Assembly: GCA_020736575.1 (NCBI GenBank)
Contig: JAGPYM010000025.1
Location: 124,001 to 188,000, forward strand
Direction: 5' to 3'
DNA: 64,000 nt
Source: Thelonectria olida
Lineage: Eukaryota > Ascomycota > Sordariomycetes > Hypocreales > Nectriaceae
Notes under the pieces: generated by a model
Seen by the model: only the letters and a program-made list of their open reading frames with translations
Told to the model about the DNA's origin: nothing
Database searches by the model: none
Made by a program: the position numbers and the translations under genes
Part shown: one piece after another, positions 35,301-48,005 of the stretch
Layout: every line of letters starts with the position of its first letter
Position numbering within the stretch: position 1 is the first letter of the stretch

Positions 35301-36485
35301 CTGAGGAGTTGTTCTGGTCCTTTGGGGTATTGACTTGAGACGAGTTAGGAAAATTGTGTTTCAGGGATGACGATGAGTTGGAATGGAGACAAGCTATGAC
35401 GAATCTTGATAGTCTGGATACGGAATCTTCTGTTTTCTTTGGACCAAATTCTTGTCGTCACTCCTTGATAGCTGATGATTTAGTAAAAATACGAGGATAA
35501 GGCTGCAGCTTTTTGAAAAATTCTTCCAGCATAATGGAATGTAAGGCGCTTGCAGGCGGTGTTTTTAAGTGATAAAGAAAGCGAGTGTGGCAGTCTCTCC
35601 ATGATTAAGCATACGATGGAAGCAACATGTTTAACACGCGCACACGGATACATACCCACGTGTAGAGTAATAATGGTTTCCTTAACAGCTGATTAAGAAG
35701 AGTTTATATGTAGAATGAACGAACCTTAAGCCTATACAAAATCGCGTTGCGTCCTAATACCTTGGCTTATTTGCGGACATAGCACTAATAGGGTTTTCAG
35801 TTTAGTATGTCCCGAGACCCTTCGTAGTCTGGTTTTCCTTGGTACGATTTCCACTGGCATGATCCCTGCATCGCCTCCATTCGTTCTTTTTGCCAAGACG
35901 CCAAAAAGATAGGTCTATTCAAAAGCTCACTCAAACTAAACGTCCATATCCGAAAGCCGGGACTGGACTGACCGTTTGCCTCGTGTATCTGGATATCGCC
36001 GCACGATCATTCTTTCGTTGTTCTTTCCATGTGTCATGAACACCGGCCATTCTTTCCCTCACCTGGCACGAAAACAACTCAAGCTTCATTCTGAACGGTA
36101 GTGCCATTTTGGACGAGGATCCTAAACGTAGAAAAGCACTTGGTTCTCTGCGACGGTACAGTTTCGTCCCACCAGAGGAATATCCGACAGACCTATCGCT
36201 AGACTTTATAGAAGTATTTAAGCACAATGTCTGCGTGATGGCAAGCTATCAGTTGTGCCTGTTTTAGTTTATTCCTTTGGAGCCAGATCGCTACCTTCTC
36301 TGCTTAACCGTCCTTGTGATTGGAGCTTCTGTTTGAAAAGGTTACATTTGTGAGGGACGACAGTTGTAACCACGTTCTGCTTAAATTAAAAGTTCTTAGT
36401 ATCCTTCAGACTAATCAGCCTCTAGTCCACCTAAGAGTCCTCGCTCGTTAGCCACAGCTCGAGATACGGAGAGGACTAAAAGAAT
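35301..36485. other. 1.2-kb gene-free stretch
   Basis: A 98-codon minus-strand frame (35931-36227) is present but has no start context, splice partner or family resemblance, so it is not called. The remainder is AT-leaning spacer. Confidence 0.4.
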
Positions 36486-38903
36486 CTAGTCGGGGACAGA
36501 ATCGTCACCCAGCACTTCTCGAACAAACTCCTCTGTATATAGTAGCGGAGTCCCAGTATTGAAGTCAAGAGGGTCCCAAGCGCCATCGACTGCAACGGCT
36601 CTGTGCATTTGCTGAGGCGGGTTTATCTCAGCAACGCCGGTAAAGGTGGTCTGGGCTTCTAGATATTCCAGGGTCGCTGTTGGATAGCTCGCCCCAGCTT
36701 TTGGAGACATAACCTTGACGCACCTCTCGCTCTTTAAAAGCGCGTCGATGGCTGGATAGCATGCTATAGAAACGGGCCGATCGCCGTTTGGCCTGACGCC
36801 TCGTGAGAGTGAGTTGTGTAGGAATGTCTTCTCCCTTGCCATCCTAGCCTTGATCAACATCCGTTTCACGAGCTGCCAGAGTAGTAATTGCTGGACCTTC
36901 TTCCGGTTCCAAAATCGTGTCCGCACCATGACTTCTACGGCGTCCCATGCACGATCAACGAGTTGTCCTTGGGCTCTTCTGCATAGCTCGGATAGCGTAA
37001 AGACGACTGAGTGCCATTGGCGATACATGCCGAAATACCAGCGGCATTGGCTTGCGCGGGAGTCGTTGTCGAGGAGATTGCCGTTTTCAATGGATTCGAT
37101 AGATGCAATGAAGAGCTTTTCCCTGATTCTCTCGGGAAGTACCACGCCTCCATCATGTCTCTGTTTATGTGGGAACACCATGAGCCACATCGTCGATAAA
37201 TGGAGGCGTATGACGGTTGCAACCACCCATGCTGATGGTAGACTTAGGTCGAGGCCGGAGAGATATATTTGTTCAATTTGTTGATGACGCTGATATATCC
37301 ATACCTCCTTTTGCTCAATTGTAAGCTCAGCCACAATTCTTTCGGAGGATGATAATTGAGGAGCAGTATTATGCCACTGACGCAGGATATGTTGGAGTGC
37401 GTCCGTAAGCTCAAATTTGATGAGGCTAATCGTCATTTCTGTGACGCCCATTTTAGACACAGGAAGCTCGGCCATACCGGGATAAAGATCAACATCGTCA
37501 ATGTTAAGGGGCATGCGGGTGTCGAATTGAGCCTCTGCGACTGCAGGCGCGCATCCATGTTCTTCTCTATATATTGCCCCCCGTTAGTATCAGAGAGGCA
37601 TTAGGTTGCTGGATATAGGTGATACTTGCGATATCTGCGCCTCCAGTGTACATAGTTCCCACCACAGCCTCCTCCTCATTTCTATATCGAAGGGAGAGAG
37701 ACCCCAATGCACTCCATCGCTCCGGAGACCCATTGTTTGTGCAACTCGCATCGCAAGCCCTGTCAAGGACCAGACTACCTTGGTACTTTCGTCCCGCCTG
37801 AGCCCTGCGAGATATATGACATAAGCCTGCAAGGTGATAATCTTTGTAGATTCAAGAAATCCGCCAAGAGCGCAGGCTTGCTCGCAGGCGGAGCGATACT
37901 GAGAGGAGAGGATCGCATGGGATTCGCCGAACTCAGCGAGGCATTCCTCGTCCGAGAGAGAAGCAATAGCGCCTGGAAATACATCAGCATCACTCCAAAT
38001 AAATATAAATATAGTCACGCGGCCTAACCGTAGCATATGGCAAAAACGAGAGCTTTTAACTCTTCTGAAAGCCGGCTTAAGTCCCTCGCTGCTGTAATTA
38101 TTGGGTCCAACGATGGAATGTGAAGGACCTTCACAACCGGATCGACTCTAACTTTGAATAGGGACCACATACGTTGTAAGGTCTGGGGATGAAGAAGGGG
38201 CCCAAACCAACCATTGACAGAAGACATGGGACGGAAGTGGAGGGAACGCCCGGTCGCGCCGCCTTCAGGCGCGGACCTGAGGCTATCGTCCGCCGAATCA
38301 TGCTGCTCATTCTTCTCCAGCGTGCCCTTTAGACTTGGGACCTAATTCCTCTTAGTTGTTCTGCTTTTGGTCCGGGAAATACTCGGCATACCTCCTGTTC
38401 CAGGACATCCAACATACATGTGTTGACGAACCGGCTTCCCCCGGAATGTATAAACAACCTAGAGAGGTTGTGCGTCACCGTATCATCCACTTGATCCTTT
38501 TCTTCAGGCAATGGAGACCCTTCGGGCGGCTGTTGAAACAGGGTTGCCTCGTCTCCCTCACACGGGTTGTTAGATGTACCGATATGGCTGTTGTTAGGCT
38601 GTCCGACAGAGTTCAAAATTCCTTCTAGCTTGGCTATTCGCTCATCCAGGTTCCCGTGGTGATCGGCACGTTTTCGAGACTTGGCTGAGGATCGACCCGA
38701 TGGCGGCGTAATGCATTCAATGTTGGCTTTCCTGCAGGTGGTGCATGGATTGGTCTTGTCGCCTGATGCCCCCGAGCTACGTTAAGCTTTGAAGGAATAA
38801 AATGAAGGTTCAGAGACGTACATTTGATCTTCCTTCGTCTGCAGGTGATACAAGTCCATCGCGTCCTGGGATCGTGATGGTTACCTCCCCGAAGATCTTC
38901 CAT
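36486..38903 (-). CDS. Zn(II)2Cys6 transcription factor with fungal middle homology region
   Basis: Complement of exons 38822..38903, 38392..38762, 38029..38341, 37626..37972 and 36486..37532, about 719 aa. The first intron (GTACGT..CATCAG) splits the zinc cluster and joins CITCRRRKIKC to DKTNPCTTCRKANIEC, giving all six cysteines. Introns 2 and 3 (50 and 56 nt) restore frame cleanly. The fourth is uncertain: a strong TACTAAC branch is followed by acceptors in the wrong phase, and the only in-phase acceptor found is CAGAG at 37533. A basic linker and short leucine-rich coil (RIAKLEGIL) follow the cluster. The central region (IITLQAYVIYLAGLRR..MGLRSDG..RRRLWWELCTLEAQ) is the typical regulatory domain. 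It is nuclear; its target is unknown. The neighbour upstream, an NmrA-like reductase, is transcribed in the same direction. Confidence 0.83.
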
Positions 38904-39669
38904 GATGCTGATGAAGGTTGGCTGCAAATTTGTATTGGGCAGAATGGGCACGGCGCAATTAAACAGGGTAAACAGGCAAACTACTCTGCTCAACGTAACC
39001 GGACTTGGTTGAGTGCTTATTGACCCTCTGATTGAGTACCATCTGCATTCATTGGCTGCGAGAGCCGTGCGGAGGCCGCGGACACCGCACCCGTCGAGGT
39101 GGGTCGCTGTGCCGGTGGAGATGGTCTAGATGGTGGGTGTGAGATAGGGGTGTAAATAGAGCCGAGATCTCCCTCTCGGTAAGAGACTAGACCCTTCAAC
39201 GGGGGCACCTTGGCCCTCTTTGCACAAAGAAGTTGATATGCAAATGGGGGAACGGATGGCACAAATGCCCACACTTGCTGTCCCCTCGAGAAGAATGGCT
39301 CGATAGCTTCATTTGTTTTGCATACTTATTCAGCTTTGTTGCGGCCGCACCTTGCGCATGCGGGCGACGAGGCTGGGTTAATCTTGCGTCACCAGGATGA
39401 CTAGTTAGGTGAGGATCATCCCAGGCTCCTGGAAACTCACCCAGCCGTCGACAAACTGCCGGCCAGTGAAGGCGGTGTCTGGCCTAACATGCAGAAGCTA
39501 CAGAATTGGTGGTGGAACCGGAAGCATATCAACAGACAGAATGACAAATAGCGGAAGGTTAGGCAACCAAGGCACCAAAGCATAGAAGACTGTTGTTATC
39601 AAGAATACGTCGGGTTCTCAGAGCATGATGTGCTCCCTTGTAGCAGCAGGTTACGAACATACAATGCTA
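38904..39669. other. intergenic region between regulator and NmrA-like gene
   Basis: About 770 bp holding the regulator's promoter and the 3' side of the reductase gene. No further gene seen. Confidence 0.45.
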
Positions 39670-40722
39670 TCAAGAAGCTCCGTGCCAGTGCTTTGCCATG
39701 TAACCACGGACAGTCATGGGCTTCACAGCTGGGCAGAGTCGATTCAGCGCAGGGCGCAGAACAACCTCATCCTCCCTATCCCGAATATAGGCCAGGTGGA
39801 ACTCGATCCACATGCGTTCCATGAAGTCGGTGGCATTTGCCAGCCTCTCCTCAAGATCCTCTTGCCTGAGCAGTGTAACCTTGAACTCCTTCCCGGTCAC
39901 AGCTTCTGCGGAAGCCAACAGTTCGCCCATAGTCAGGGTGTCCCCGGCCATACCCATTTCCTCTTCCCAGTTTGGTATGTCTAGGGCAGCAGCAACAAAT
40001 CTGCCCACGTCCCTCATTGACGTGAAGGAGACGCGCGGCCACTGTCCATCTTGCTTGACAGGAAGTTCCGCAATTCCGTTCTTCAGTCCAATAAGAAAAG
40101 CCCCTGACTGGTCCGATAAGGGGCCTTGTCGATGGAGTCCCTCACAGGCCTCGTCCTCGCCCAGCTTATAACCAGCGCCGCTTCGGTACTTGGCAAAGGC
40201 CTCGTCGCCAACGCTTACAGGCTCCGGGGTTGCGAATATACCGTGGCCAATGTAGTTCATGAACGAGCCCTGGTTAAAGTAGGCGAACTCAATCTGATCT
40301 TGATGCATGGTGCATTCCTCTCGAACACCTTGATTCATCCACTGACATGACTCAACTTCAACCCAACCCGTGGGCCCAAAGCCCCATTGGGAGGGGGCGA
40401 AGCGCTTGCACCCGGCATTCACCGCGGCGTGGAGGAGGTTGATCTGAGTCTGGGATTGCGTACCGTCGACAGCCGAGGTGACGGAGACGAGGGTATGGAC
40501 CCCCTGGTCCTTGAGGGCTGTGGCCAAGGAGTCGACGGAAGCGTAGTCGACCGCGGCAATCTTGTGACGTTTAGCATCTTGATCGATTGCGCGGAGCCAA
40601 ATGGGCGCGTGGGTCGAGCGCGAGAGAATGAGGACATTCCATGCAGTATTGGCAAAGACGGCGGTAACAATTGCCCGGCCGAGGCCAGGTGAAGTGCCAC
40701 CGGCGAGTGCTAGGATAGGCAT
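39670..40722 (-). CDS. NmrA/isoflavone-reductase-like NAD(P)-binding protein
   Basis: 350 aa without introns. The start at 40722 is chosen because the Rossmann motif LALAGGTSPGLGRAIV (GxxGxxG type) follows within 20 residues; a longer frame from 40854 would add an unlikely leader. Further landmarks are the NSR-like LILSRST, FAPSQWGFGP at the position of the active-site region, and TLTMGELLASAEAVTGK in the C-terminal substrate part. Members of this atypical short-chain-dehydrogenase family are NAD(P)-dependent reductases or redox-sensing regulators. Which applies here cannot be decided; the usual lysine of active isoflavone reductases is not obvious. It probably acts in the cytosol. It lies in the same direction as the Zn2Cys6 gene downstream. 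Confidence 0.85.
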   Translation of the reverse strand: MPILALAGGTSPGLGRAIVTAVFANTAWNVLILSRSTHAPIWLRAIDQDAKRHKIAAVDYASVDSLATALKDQGVHTLVSVTSAVDGTQSQTQINLLHAAVNAGCKRFAPSQWGFGPTGWVEVESCQWMNQGVREECTMHQDQIEFAYFNQGSFMNYIGHGIFATPEPVSVGDEAFAKYRSGAGYKLGEDEACEGLHRQGPLSDQSGAFLIGLKNGIAELPVKQDGQWPRVSFTSMRDVGRFVAAALDIPNWEEEMGMAGDTLTMGELLASAEAVTGKEFKVTLLRQEDLEERLANATDFMERMWIEFHLAYIRDREDEVVLRPALNRLCPAVKPMTVRGYMAKHWHGAS

Positions 40723-41335
40723 GGTAGGAAAGGATGAATCAGAGGGCCTAAGGCGATGAAGCAATACCTCCAGTAGGATGCAAAGCAGATGAGGCAATGA
40801 GGCGGGAAAAGCGGATGAGAACGTTGCTTGCAACCTCGAAGATAGGAAGGACAACGCCCACTGGCAAGGCGAGCTTTATAGCATCGCCAACTACCTTACC
40901 CAGTCCCGACCGGCCGGCCTCGGAGTCGGCGACAAGACGGAAGCCTGCCCCGCTTGGGTTGGTATAGAGGCAAAGGAGTGCTTGGCCGAGCACCCCGAGA
41001 GGCCGAGAATGAGGTGGGGTTATTACTCCCAGCAAAACCCCCCAGGCATTCGTTAAGCGACACATCCGTCCCGTCCCGGTTCGCGCAGACGCGCGGGTTA
41101 GTTGAAGTTCCCGAGGAGCGAGAACCATAAAGTCCTGGAGAGCCCGAGTCTTCCTTATATTACCCGGGCTTTGCGTGAAGGGTCTTATGCTCCCTTGTTC
41201 TTTCTCTACATTTCTCAGCCTTCACTTTCCCCGAATCCGCCTCTGATTCAACGTTTGGTCGTAGCACGTGCCGGATGCTCCTATACCTCCCACCAGTCCT
41301 ACGTCTCTCACACTGGGTTTATCTCTACTCCCGCC
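40723..41335. promoter_or_regulatory. shared spacer between the NmrA-like gene and the small membrane-protein gene
   Basis: 613 bp between divergent starts (40722 minus, 41336 plus). A CT-rich stretch at 41195-41250 likely is the leader of the plus-strand gene. No specific operator seen. Confidence 0.35.
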
Positions 41336-41845
41336 ATGGCCGTCTCACACTCCAGTATAACTTACTACGTCTTCGGCGTGCTGGAACCATCGTTACAAAT
41401 TCTCGGTTTCGTCGTTACCTCTTTCACCCCTCAGTACTACGCCTGCATGCAGACACCGACGCCAATCTCGCACACTTTGCTGCCATCCGAGAAGATCGTT
41501 ATATATCAGTTGGGCAACCTCTTCCTCCTGATCGTCATCTTGGGCCTGAGCATCATGAATTCGACACGCGATCCTGCTGTTATATCAGCATACTTGTCGG
41601 CGTTGTGGTGGGGTGGCCTGGGCCATATCGGTATTACGGCTTAGTGCATGAGCTCTCAAAGGCTGATGCGTGTAAGGGAGTGGACATTGATCAATTGGGC
41701 CAGCATGGGCTCCCCAGCCTTCTTATTTACGATGCGAAGCCTTTACTTCCTTGCAGTTTGTAATTCCACTACAGGTGTAATTAGAGAGTTGGTATGTTTT
41801 ATATCGGCCGCCCTACTAGAACTCCCCATTTCTATTATATTATAA
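41336..41845 (+). CDS. small multi-pass membrane protein with in-frame TAG
   Basis: The ATG at 41336 follows a good CCGCC context and opens a hydrophobic protein. It has YYVFGVLEPSLQILGFVV, a soluble loop, YQLGNLFLLIVILGLSI and SALWWGGLGHIGITA. The frame then meets TAG at 41642..41644 and continues in the same phase with REWTLINWASMGSPAFLFTMRSLYFLA to 41845. This order (hydrophobic start, loop, LGH motif, W..NWA..G near the end) resembles small four-helix fungal membrane proteins of the DUF7704 kind, recalled rather than searched. Either the TAG is a nonsense change (TGG to TAG would fit) or an unusual intron removes it. Splice sites in matching phase that keep the LGH motif were not found. 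Function unknown. Confidence 0.55.
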
Positions 41846-42570
41846 GATTTTAGTAATATTAACAAGCCAGTCGGGCCGGCCAACGACTTATTTATCGCCC
41901 ACGTTGCATATTTAATCCTCCTCCATCTCACTCCGGACGTCCAAATAGTTGAAAGCTGATGCTGATGTACTATTAGCTGACAGTGGTTCTAGAACCAGCC
42001 TCAGTAATGTGCAAGAGTGACTCGAAAAAGCTTCGTGCTTGCCGTCATCGCTCCAGTCCATCTTGGCAATGGGTTGAGTAACGAAATCACAAGGATCAGA
42101 CTACCCATATCCAGGCACCACTGTGGCGAGTATGCGAGACATATAATGCCTTTCTGTCGGCAAAGATCTTCTTGTGTGGTGTCCTGAGTTCTGGAGTCGG
42201 CACGTTTGGCGGGGTCAGTCAAAGCAACACCTCTAGTAGATACACCCATTACCAAGTCACACCTCGTCTGTCGAGTCTATTCGGCCGCGTATCTGGAGTA
42301 AAAGAACTTCTCAACTGACATACGCATAACTCAACATTACTCCACAATCGTGGTTCGGGTCGCATCCTGTCCGCGACGAGGCGAAATGGCAAAAACCCTC
42401 ATGGAGGTTATTCACTCATGAAAAGGCGTTATCGTTATCGTTCATTAAAATAGAGGCATGCTCGAGCGCAATTGATAGAAGATGGGTATTACGGGTGGGC
42501 GAATTAGTTTGAGAACTCTAAAGAGCTTCCATCAAGTAGTGCCCATTATAATCCAGTCAATGGAATCTCC
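41846..42570. other. gene-free stretch
   Basis: AT-rich at 41825-41900, then ordinary spacer up to the stop codon of the secreted-protein gene. Nothing recognised. Confidence 0.4.
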
Positions 42571-44367
42571 CTAGGCGGCATAGAAACGCCACATGATATA
42601 CGGGATGCGATGATTTGGCAAGTAGTACCAATCCGGCCCGAATTGACAGGAGTCGACCTTTGTGTACTCGGCAGATGCCGTAAATCCGTTCCGCGTGTAA
42701 GTCGCTGTGTCTTTATAGTTACAAGGGACGGTGAATGAGTTGAGGTTCCATCGCCGGTACAGCTGGGCTCCGTGCTCTATCTGGATTTGATTCTTCCTTA
42801 GAGGGAACTTGGACAGCGTGTCGTCCAAGCTTTGAATAGCCTTGAGAAGCTTTGCCAATGGGTCCTTGAACTCTTTCTTCATGATGCCTTGGATCTGGAT
42901 GAACCCATCTCGCACCTTCTTCTGAGCGGGAGTCTTGAACAAGTCTGTGCGTTTCTTCCAGTCTGTGACAAGAACGTCGTTGAGCTGGGACTGCGTAGTC
43001 TTGACCTTGCTTGCATATTTGGTGAGAAGGATGATATGGACCACCTTCTTCCTGAGGTCAAGTGCAACGTTCGGCAAGACACTGACCACAGAAAAGCCTT
43101 TGATAACGTCAGACAGGCTCGTAATCTCTCCGGATTCAAACAGGTTCTTCAAGTAGCTGGCCTCTGGAATGCGATTGGTCGCCTCAATGGCCGTTTCGGT
43201 TGAAGCGACCATCAATGGGATAGCTTTGGCAGCACTTTCGCATCCCTTTGACACATCTTGGCGGTTCTTCACCGTCGCGAGGGCCTTGGAAACTGATTTG
43301 CGTTAATTAGCAAATGAGCTTCGGGTGATAAAGGAGACATGCTCACCCTTGCCCAAGAACGACTTGGCAATGGACCCATTGCATGTGGTTCCTTTACATA
43401 TCGACTTTTTAACGGTGGAGACTGCCGCGTTGGCAGCCTTGTGGCGATCCTGGAGGCCTTTTGCTGCTTTCGCGACATCTGAAATTTTGGCCTTGAGAGT
43501 ACCGTAGAGGGTGACCCAGTTGTTCAGCATGTCGAATAGTTCTCCATCTGTTAGGCCGTCCGACAGCTCATAGTATTCCCAGTACCAGTCGGAAATTGCC
43601 TTCTCATCGCATGCACCATCAAAGCAGCCATCTATGGCTTTCATCAGGTTCCTCCACATGGTCACGTCGATCTACGAAGCGTCAGTCAGGAGCGGGTGAA
43701 TTGTCGCGTAGCACACTTACGTCTGCTCCTCGAACGAGACTCCAGTCCTTTGTCGATTTCATATTTCGAATGGTTTTGGGCCTGCCATCATCAATAGACA
43801 AGTTGTTATCGCGGATGCACTAACATGCATTAGCAAGGGCTCCGGCTGTTGAGAGTCAAACTAACCTGGTCGATTATCTGGACAAAGTTGGCTAGGTTGC
43901 GTGACTTCGCTGAGAGATCTCCATCTTCGTATATGGGGTAAAATTCTTCCATAGTGGACATACGAATAGCCCATGGGAGACAAAAGCACATGGCTCTTCC
44001 CTTGCTAGCGAAGTCCTGTCCTGGCTGACCTGGCAGGGCTTGGCGGACGGCATCGCACACGTTGACCTTTTCTTTCAGAACGATGGTACCGCAAATGTAA
44101 GTATTCCCGCTTTTGGTTGTGCCTAGGTCTCCGGTTAGTTGAATGATACGTGAGAGACTTCAGCGCATGCCCAGCAGTATGGACAGAGAGACACTCACAG
44201 TACTTGGCCGCGGAGCCGTACGGGATTTCGAGTTGCCCCGTGCAGCCATCTAACCCAGGCAAGCGGCGACAAACCCTCTCCTCATAGCTGGGGTTCATCA
44301 CTTGGTCTCCTGCCGAGGCGTGCAATAGCAGCCAAGGCGAGAGCAACAATATCGAAGATGGTCTCAT
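42571..44367 (-). CDS. uncharacterised secreted protein, five exons
   Basis: Complement of 44199..44367, 43866..44122, 43721..43819, 43347..43671 and 42571..43292, 523 aa. All four introns (76, 46, 49 and 54 nt) have canonical ends, and every junction restores frame, giving one continuous product. Residues 1-19 form a signal peptide (MRPSSILLLSPWLLLHASA). The N-terminal third is cysteine-rich (VCRRLPGLDGC, KYCTTKSGNTYICGTIVL, MCFCLPWAIRMS, ACDEK, KGTTCNGS). The middle is predicted helical and amphipathic. The C-terminal about 60 residues are aromatic (LYRRWNLNSF, DSCQFGPDWYYLP, IPYIMWRFY). It is soluble and probably extracellular or cell-wall associated. I know of no assigned function. I have an unverified impression that such proteins occur beside killer-toxin-like chitinase genes, but no chitinase is in this window. 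Confidence 0.85.
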
Positions 44368-47300
44368 GATGGGCCTCGTTGTGTCCAAAGCGATGCTGGC
44401 ACAGGGGATGAGGTTATTCTGCTCATTCAAAGTGAGGCAGGGAACAATACTCTATTAAAGAAATAAATACAGCTACATGCAGACTCTGGTTATTCTAAGA
44501 TGACTGCTAATGAGCGAAGCCAGGTCGAGACCGCAGCCAGTAAGCGGCAATTGACTGCCAAGCCAATAGACCATCGCGCGGAACCCAGCGATCCAATAAA
44601 TGAGGTCTGATTCTGGACTATATGCTTGGGAGCAAAGCCGGCGCCCCAGCTGAGTGGGAAAAGGGTCATTAGGGCCAGAAGTGTTGCAAAGGGTCAGCTC
44701 AATCGGCAACACCTGGCCCAGCTAGCGTGTCGCCACCAATCTCGTTACTGCTGGGCAGATTCCGGACTTTCATGAATCGCCTGTGATGACCAGAAACAGG
44801 GCAAGACTCTCCTTGGCATGACACATGGATGGTGGTAGGGCTGAGCGAAGCGCCTCGGGAAGAGTTTAGTGTCACATCGGAGACAAACTTTGTATTTATG
44901 GTTATTTCAGGATGAAGAACTTTCCCACACGCATTACGCCGCTAGAGGATATTGAGGAAAACGCCTGGGAAATGCTGAGGCCTCTACCCTCCCTTGTTGC
45001 CGTCAATCGCGCTTAGTTGTGGTCTCCTGGATCCTTGGTGTTCGGACCTCGGTTAGGTAGTTGCTCGGCTGCAAGCGAGATTTTCTCCCTGGAGTTCAAA
45101 CATAGCTAGGTCCTTGGCAGGCTCCTCATGTGCGGCGATGGACAGATTCAACAAGAAGCAAGAAGGCTTCGGCGGCCCCTAATAAGCCAGAGATGTACAA
45201 TGGTCTTCGCAAATGTTATCATGCTCAGGCCACGCTCTTTGGTTTGCCCATGATAAGCCTGGTTGGCGTAGTCAGCCGCAGTGGTGATGCCATTCGTTTG
45301 ACGAGGTCGTACCTTAAGCGAGCAAAGGAGCGTTCGAGCGGAACAGAACAAGCCACCCACGATCTGCCACTACAAAGACGATCCATGAAATCTGAATAGC
45401 GTGATACAGCGCGATGCCCACCAGCGAATGGCTGTCTCTAGCGTCGCTGACATCTCCCCAAGAAGTCACTAGGGGAGTGAGATGGACAAGTCTCACTTTC
45501 TCGCATCCGACCACGTGCCACTGATCTCACAGATGATCCAAGATCAAATGGCAGACTCCCATACATTGGGCCCATCCCCGTTTCCTTAGACTTTCTGTTT
45601 TATTTGGAAAATCCCAATGCGTAGCTGTACAGGTAGGTTATTTGCCTTGTTTGCTCGAGGCACTTTGCACGTGAACGCCGAAAACGACGCAGTGCGCCAC
45701 CACCTCACTTTCGTTCACTCTGTGAATAAAACACTCGGGAGGGTGTTGGATTGTCCGATCAGTTACCCACACCTCATGGATTGCGATTCCTTGGCGGTCA
45801 GATATCACAGCGTTAACATGAAGGTACTATCACATTACAGGCTCTCTTGTAAATTTGACTTATGACCATCCATCTCGACATGGCGAAAGGTCTCTACCTT
45901 TGAGAGTTGGCCACCGATTAGGGCCATTACTTTCATGGGGCTCACAATAAGCAGCGACGGGGATCCGGCACTTCCACAACTTGGATACCAGTCGGCGTCG
46001 TCATCCACGCACATCCACCAGTACTAGTAGTAACACCGTCAACATTCCCGGTTGTCCGTGCAGTGCTTGTGTCTGCCCTGAAAACACCCTGTCAGACGTC
46101 GCCCATGATGTGCCTGGGTCAAGTCCCAGAGCTACCAAGGGGTTACAGGGCCCTTCCTGCCCAATCTTTGTTGATGGCTACGGCAGGGTGCCGTTCTTGC
46201 CGGAAGAGATGTTCATTAAGGAGACTACAATTAGCCACATCCGCCCTTCAAAATACGTGAAGTCGCGCCCTGCCCTTTAGCTTCGTCCATTCGCTAGTCG
46301 AGAGTGGACTCACGGTTCACAATGACCCAGCACAGCTTCCATGGTTGATCTATTACTTATCTCCAAGAATGCAAGAGCTTGACCAAGTGCGAATGCACAT
46401 CATGTACAGAATAAATTCGCTCTTAGCCAAGTCGTAATTCATCCGCACATGGGTAAGGCCGGAGCCGAAGTCAGGCATTCACATCCAGTGCAGACAAACC
46501 CGCACCACTCGGACCCCGACTATTTATAACTCACTAATGAGAGAATAATTGGTTTATTCACTGTGATCCTGGAAATCTGAGGCCTCTATGGGAAGCACCA
46601 TGTGAGCAGATTCGGAACATTCAGGTACGCGCCATCGAAATGACGATTGCCGGCTCGTCGTTTTGGTTGCCAGTCAAGCCACAGGTGGCTAAAGGATGAT
46701 CCAAGTTACTTTTTGCGACTGGAGAATTTTGCATGAGCCGTTCAAATCGACATGGAAATTCATAATGGGAGGACAGTATACCTCATTAGCTAAATAGAAC
46801 ATCCAATAGCTCTGCCATAACATCAAGACATAACAGCGAAAGCGATCTACGAGTCTCCCATTCCGTAGTGAAGCCTAGGACTACGTTCCTCCGGTTAAAG
46901 ACGCAAGGCGATATCCGTAATAGCCATTCTCTTTACGCCGTTATCATATTCTCTCTGGCTAGTCATGGTGTTGACATGTTCAAGACGTATCTGCGTTCAC
47001 TTTTCTTGGCAAGTTCTGTCCCGATCTCTTCATCAATCGGGCTTGCTGTCTAGAAAGTCTTTGAATGTGCCACAGTTGAGGAGGTTCGTGTATCACCTCT
47101 AAAACCATGCGTCACTCAACTTAGACACACCATTCTTGAGTGGCTGAGCACTGTGCATCATCTTTATAGAACAGTGAAGTGCTACTTTGTAGTTTACTAC
47201 CAACACTGATTCATTGAAACAGGCGACTTTGCTCTTCTAACAAGGGGCGGAGTATCGAGCTAGCAGGCGAAATCTCAAGTATAAGAGGTACCCAAATCTC

Positions 47301-48005
47301 AATTTTTCTTTTTGATCACCGAACACAATCACCAACTAAAACGACCACACGACCATTACTTGCCGTCATATGATAACGACAGCATGTGCCAGACTAGAGA
47401 ATTCCTCTGCAAGGAACCGACTTGCAACAGAGCTGTGTTTGGAATTGTTGTGTTTTGCCAGAACGTCAGACAGAGCCCCGAAAACACTATCCCATCTGGC
47501 CTTGTTGAGCAAAAGTTCCCGACACCGACGGGTCGTTTTCAATTGAACAAGATTCAAGGTTGCAACGGGTTGGTTGCGGGCATTCCTGTGAAGGATGGAC
47601 ATGATCTTTGCTCCCATCACTAAAATATGAGGGGGATGCTTTAGACGAGCATTACTAGTCGACAGAAGGAGTAACGATGAAGGCGAGTACTTAGATTATC
47701 GACAGAAATCAATATCCTGGCACGCTGAAAACGAAACCGTACGCTTAATTCAAGTCCCACTGCGAGTGAGATTCTGAGTAGCACATTTGCGACATCAACT
47801 GAATAATGTAGTATTACTAAGTACCCCGAACGTCGCTCCTATTTATCACCATTCCACTCTTTGATAAGGTTACTACCTACTTTACAATGACAGCCTTAAG
47901 AAAGGGGCGGGGAAATGGCACATGCAATGCATGGCAGGGGCAGACGTAACGGAATTTAGTAAGCACACTCACTACTCTGTCCTTCCCACGGTCTCATTTG
48001 ATATC
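44368..48005. other. 3.6-kb gene-free stretch
   Basis: The longest gene-free stretch. Short frames at 45617-45865, 45981-46280 and 47312-47623 lack start context, splice partners and family resemblance. No inverted repeats, tRNA or transposon motif recognised. Composition is ordinary, so it is not a RIP desert. Confidence 0.45.

Noticed and set aside
35931..36227. 98-codon minus-strand frame
   Set aside because: No family resemblance, no good start, no neighbouring exon.
45981..46280. 99-codon plus-strand frame with CPCSAC motif
   Set aside because: Too short and isolated; no signal peptide or splice partner.
47312..47623. 103-codon plus-strand frame with cysteines
   Set aside because: An antisense frame of similar length exists and no secretion signal is present; cannot be separated from chance.
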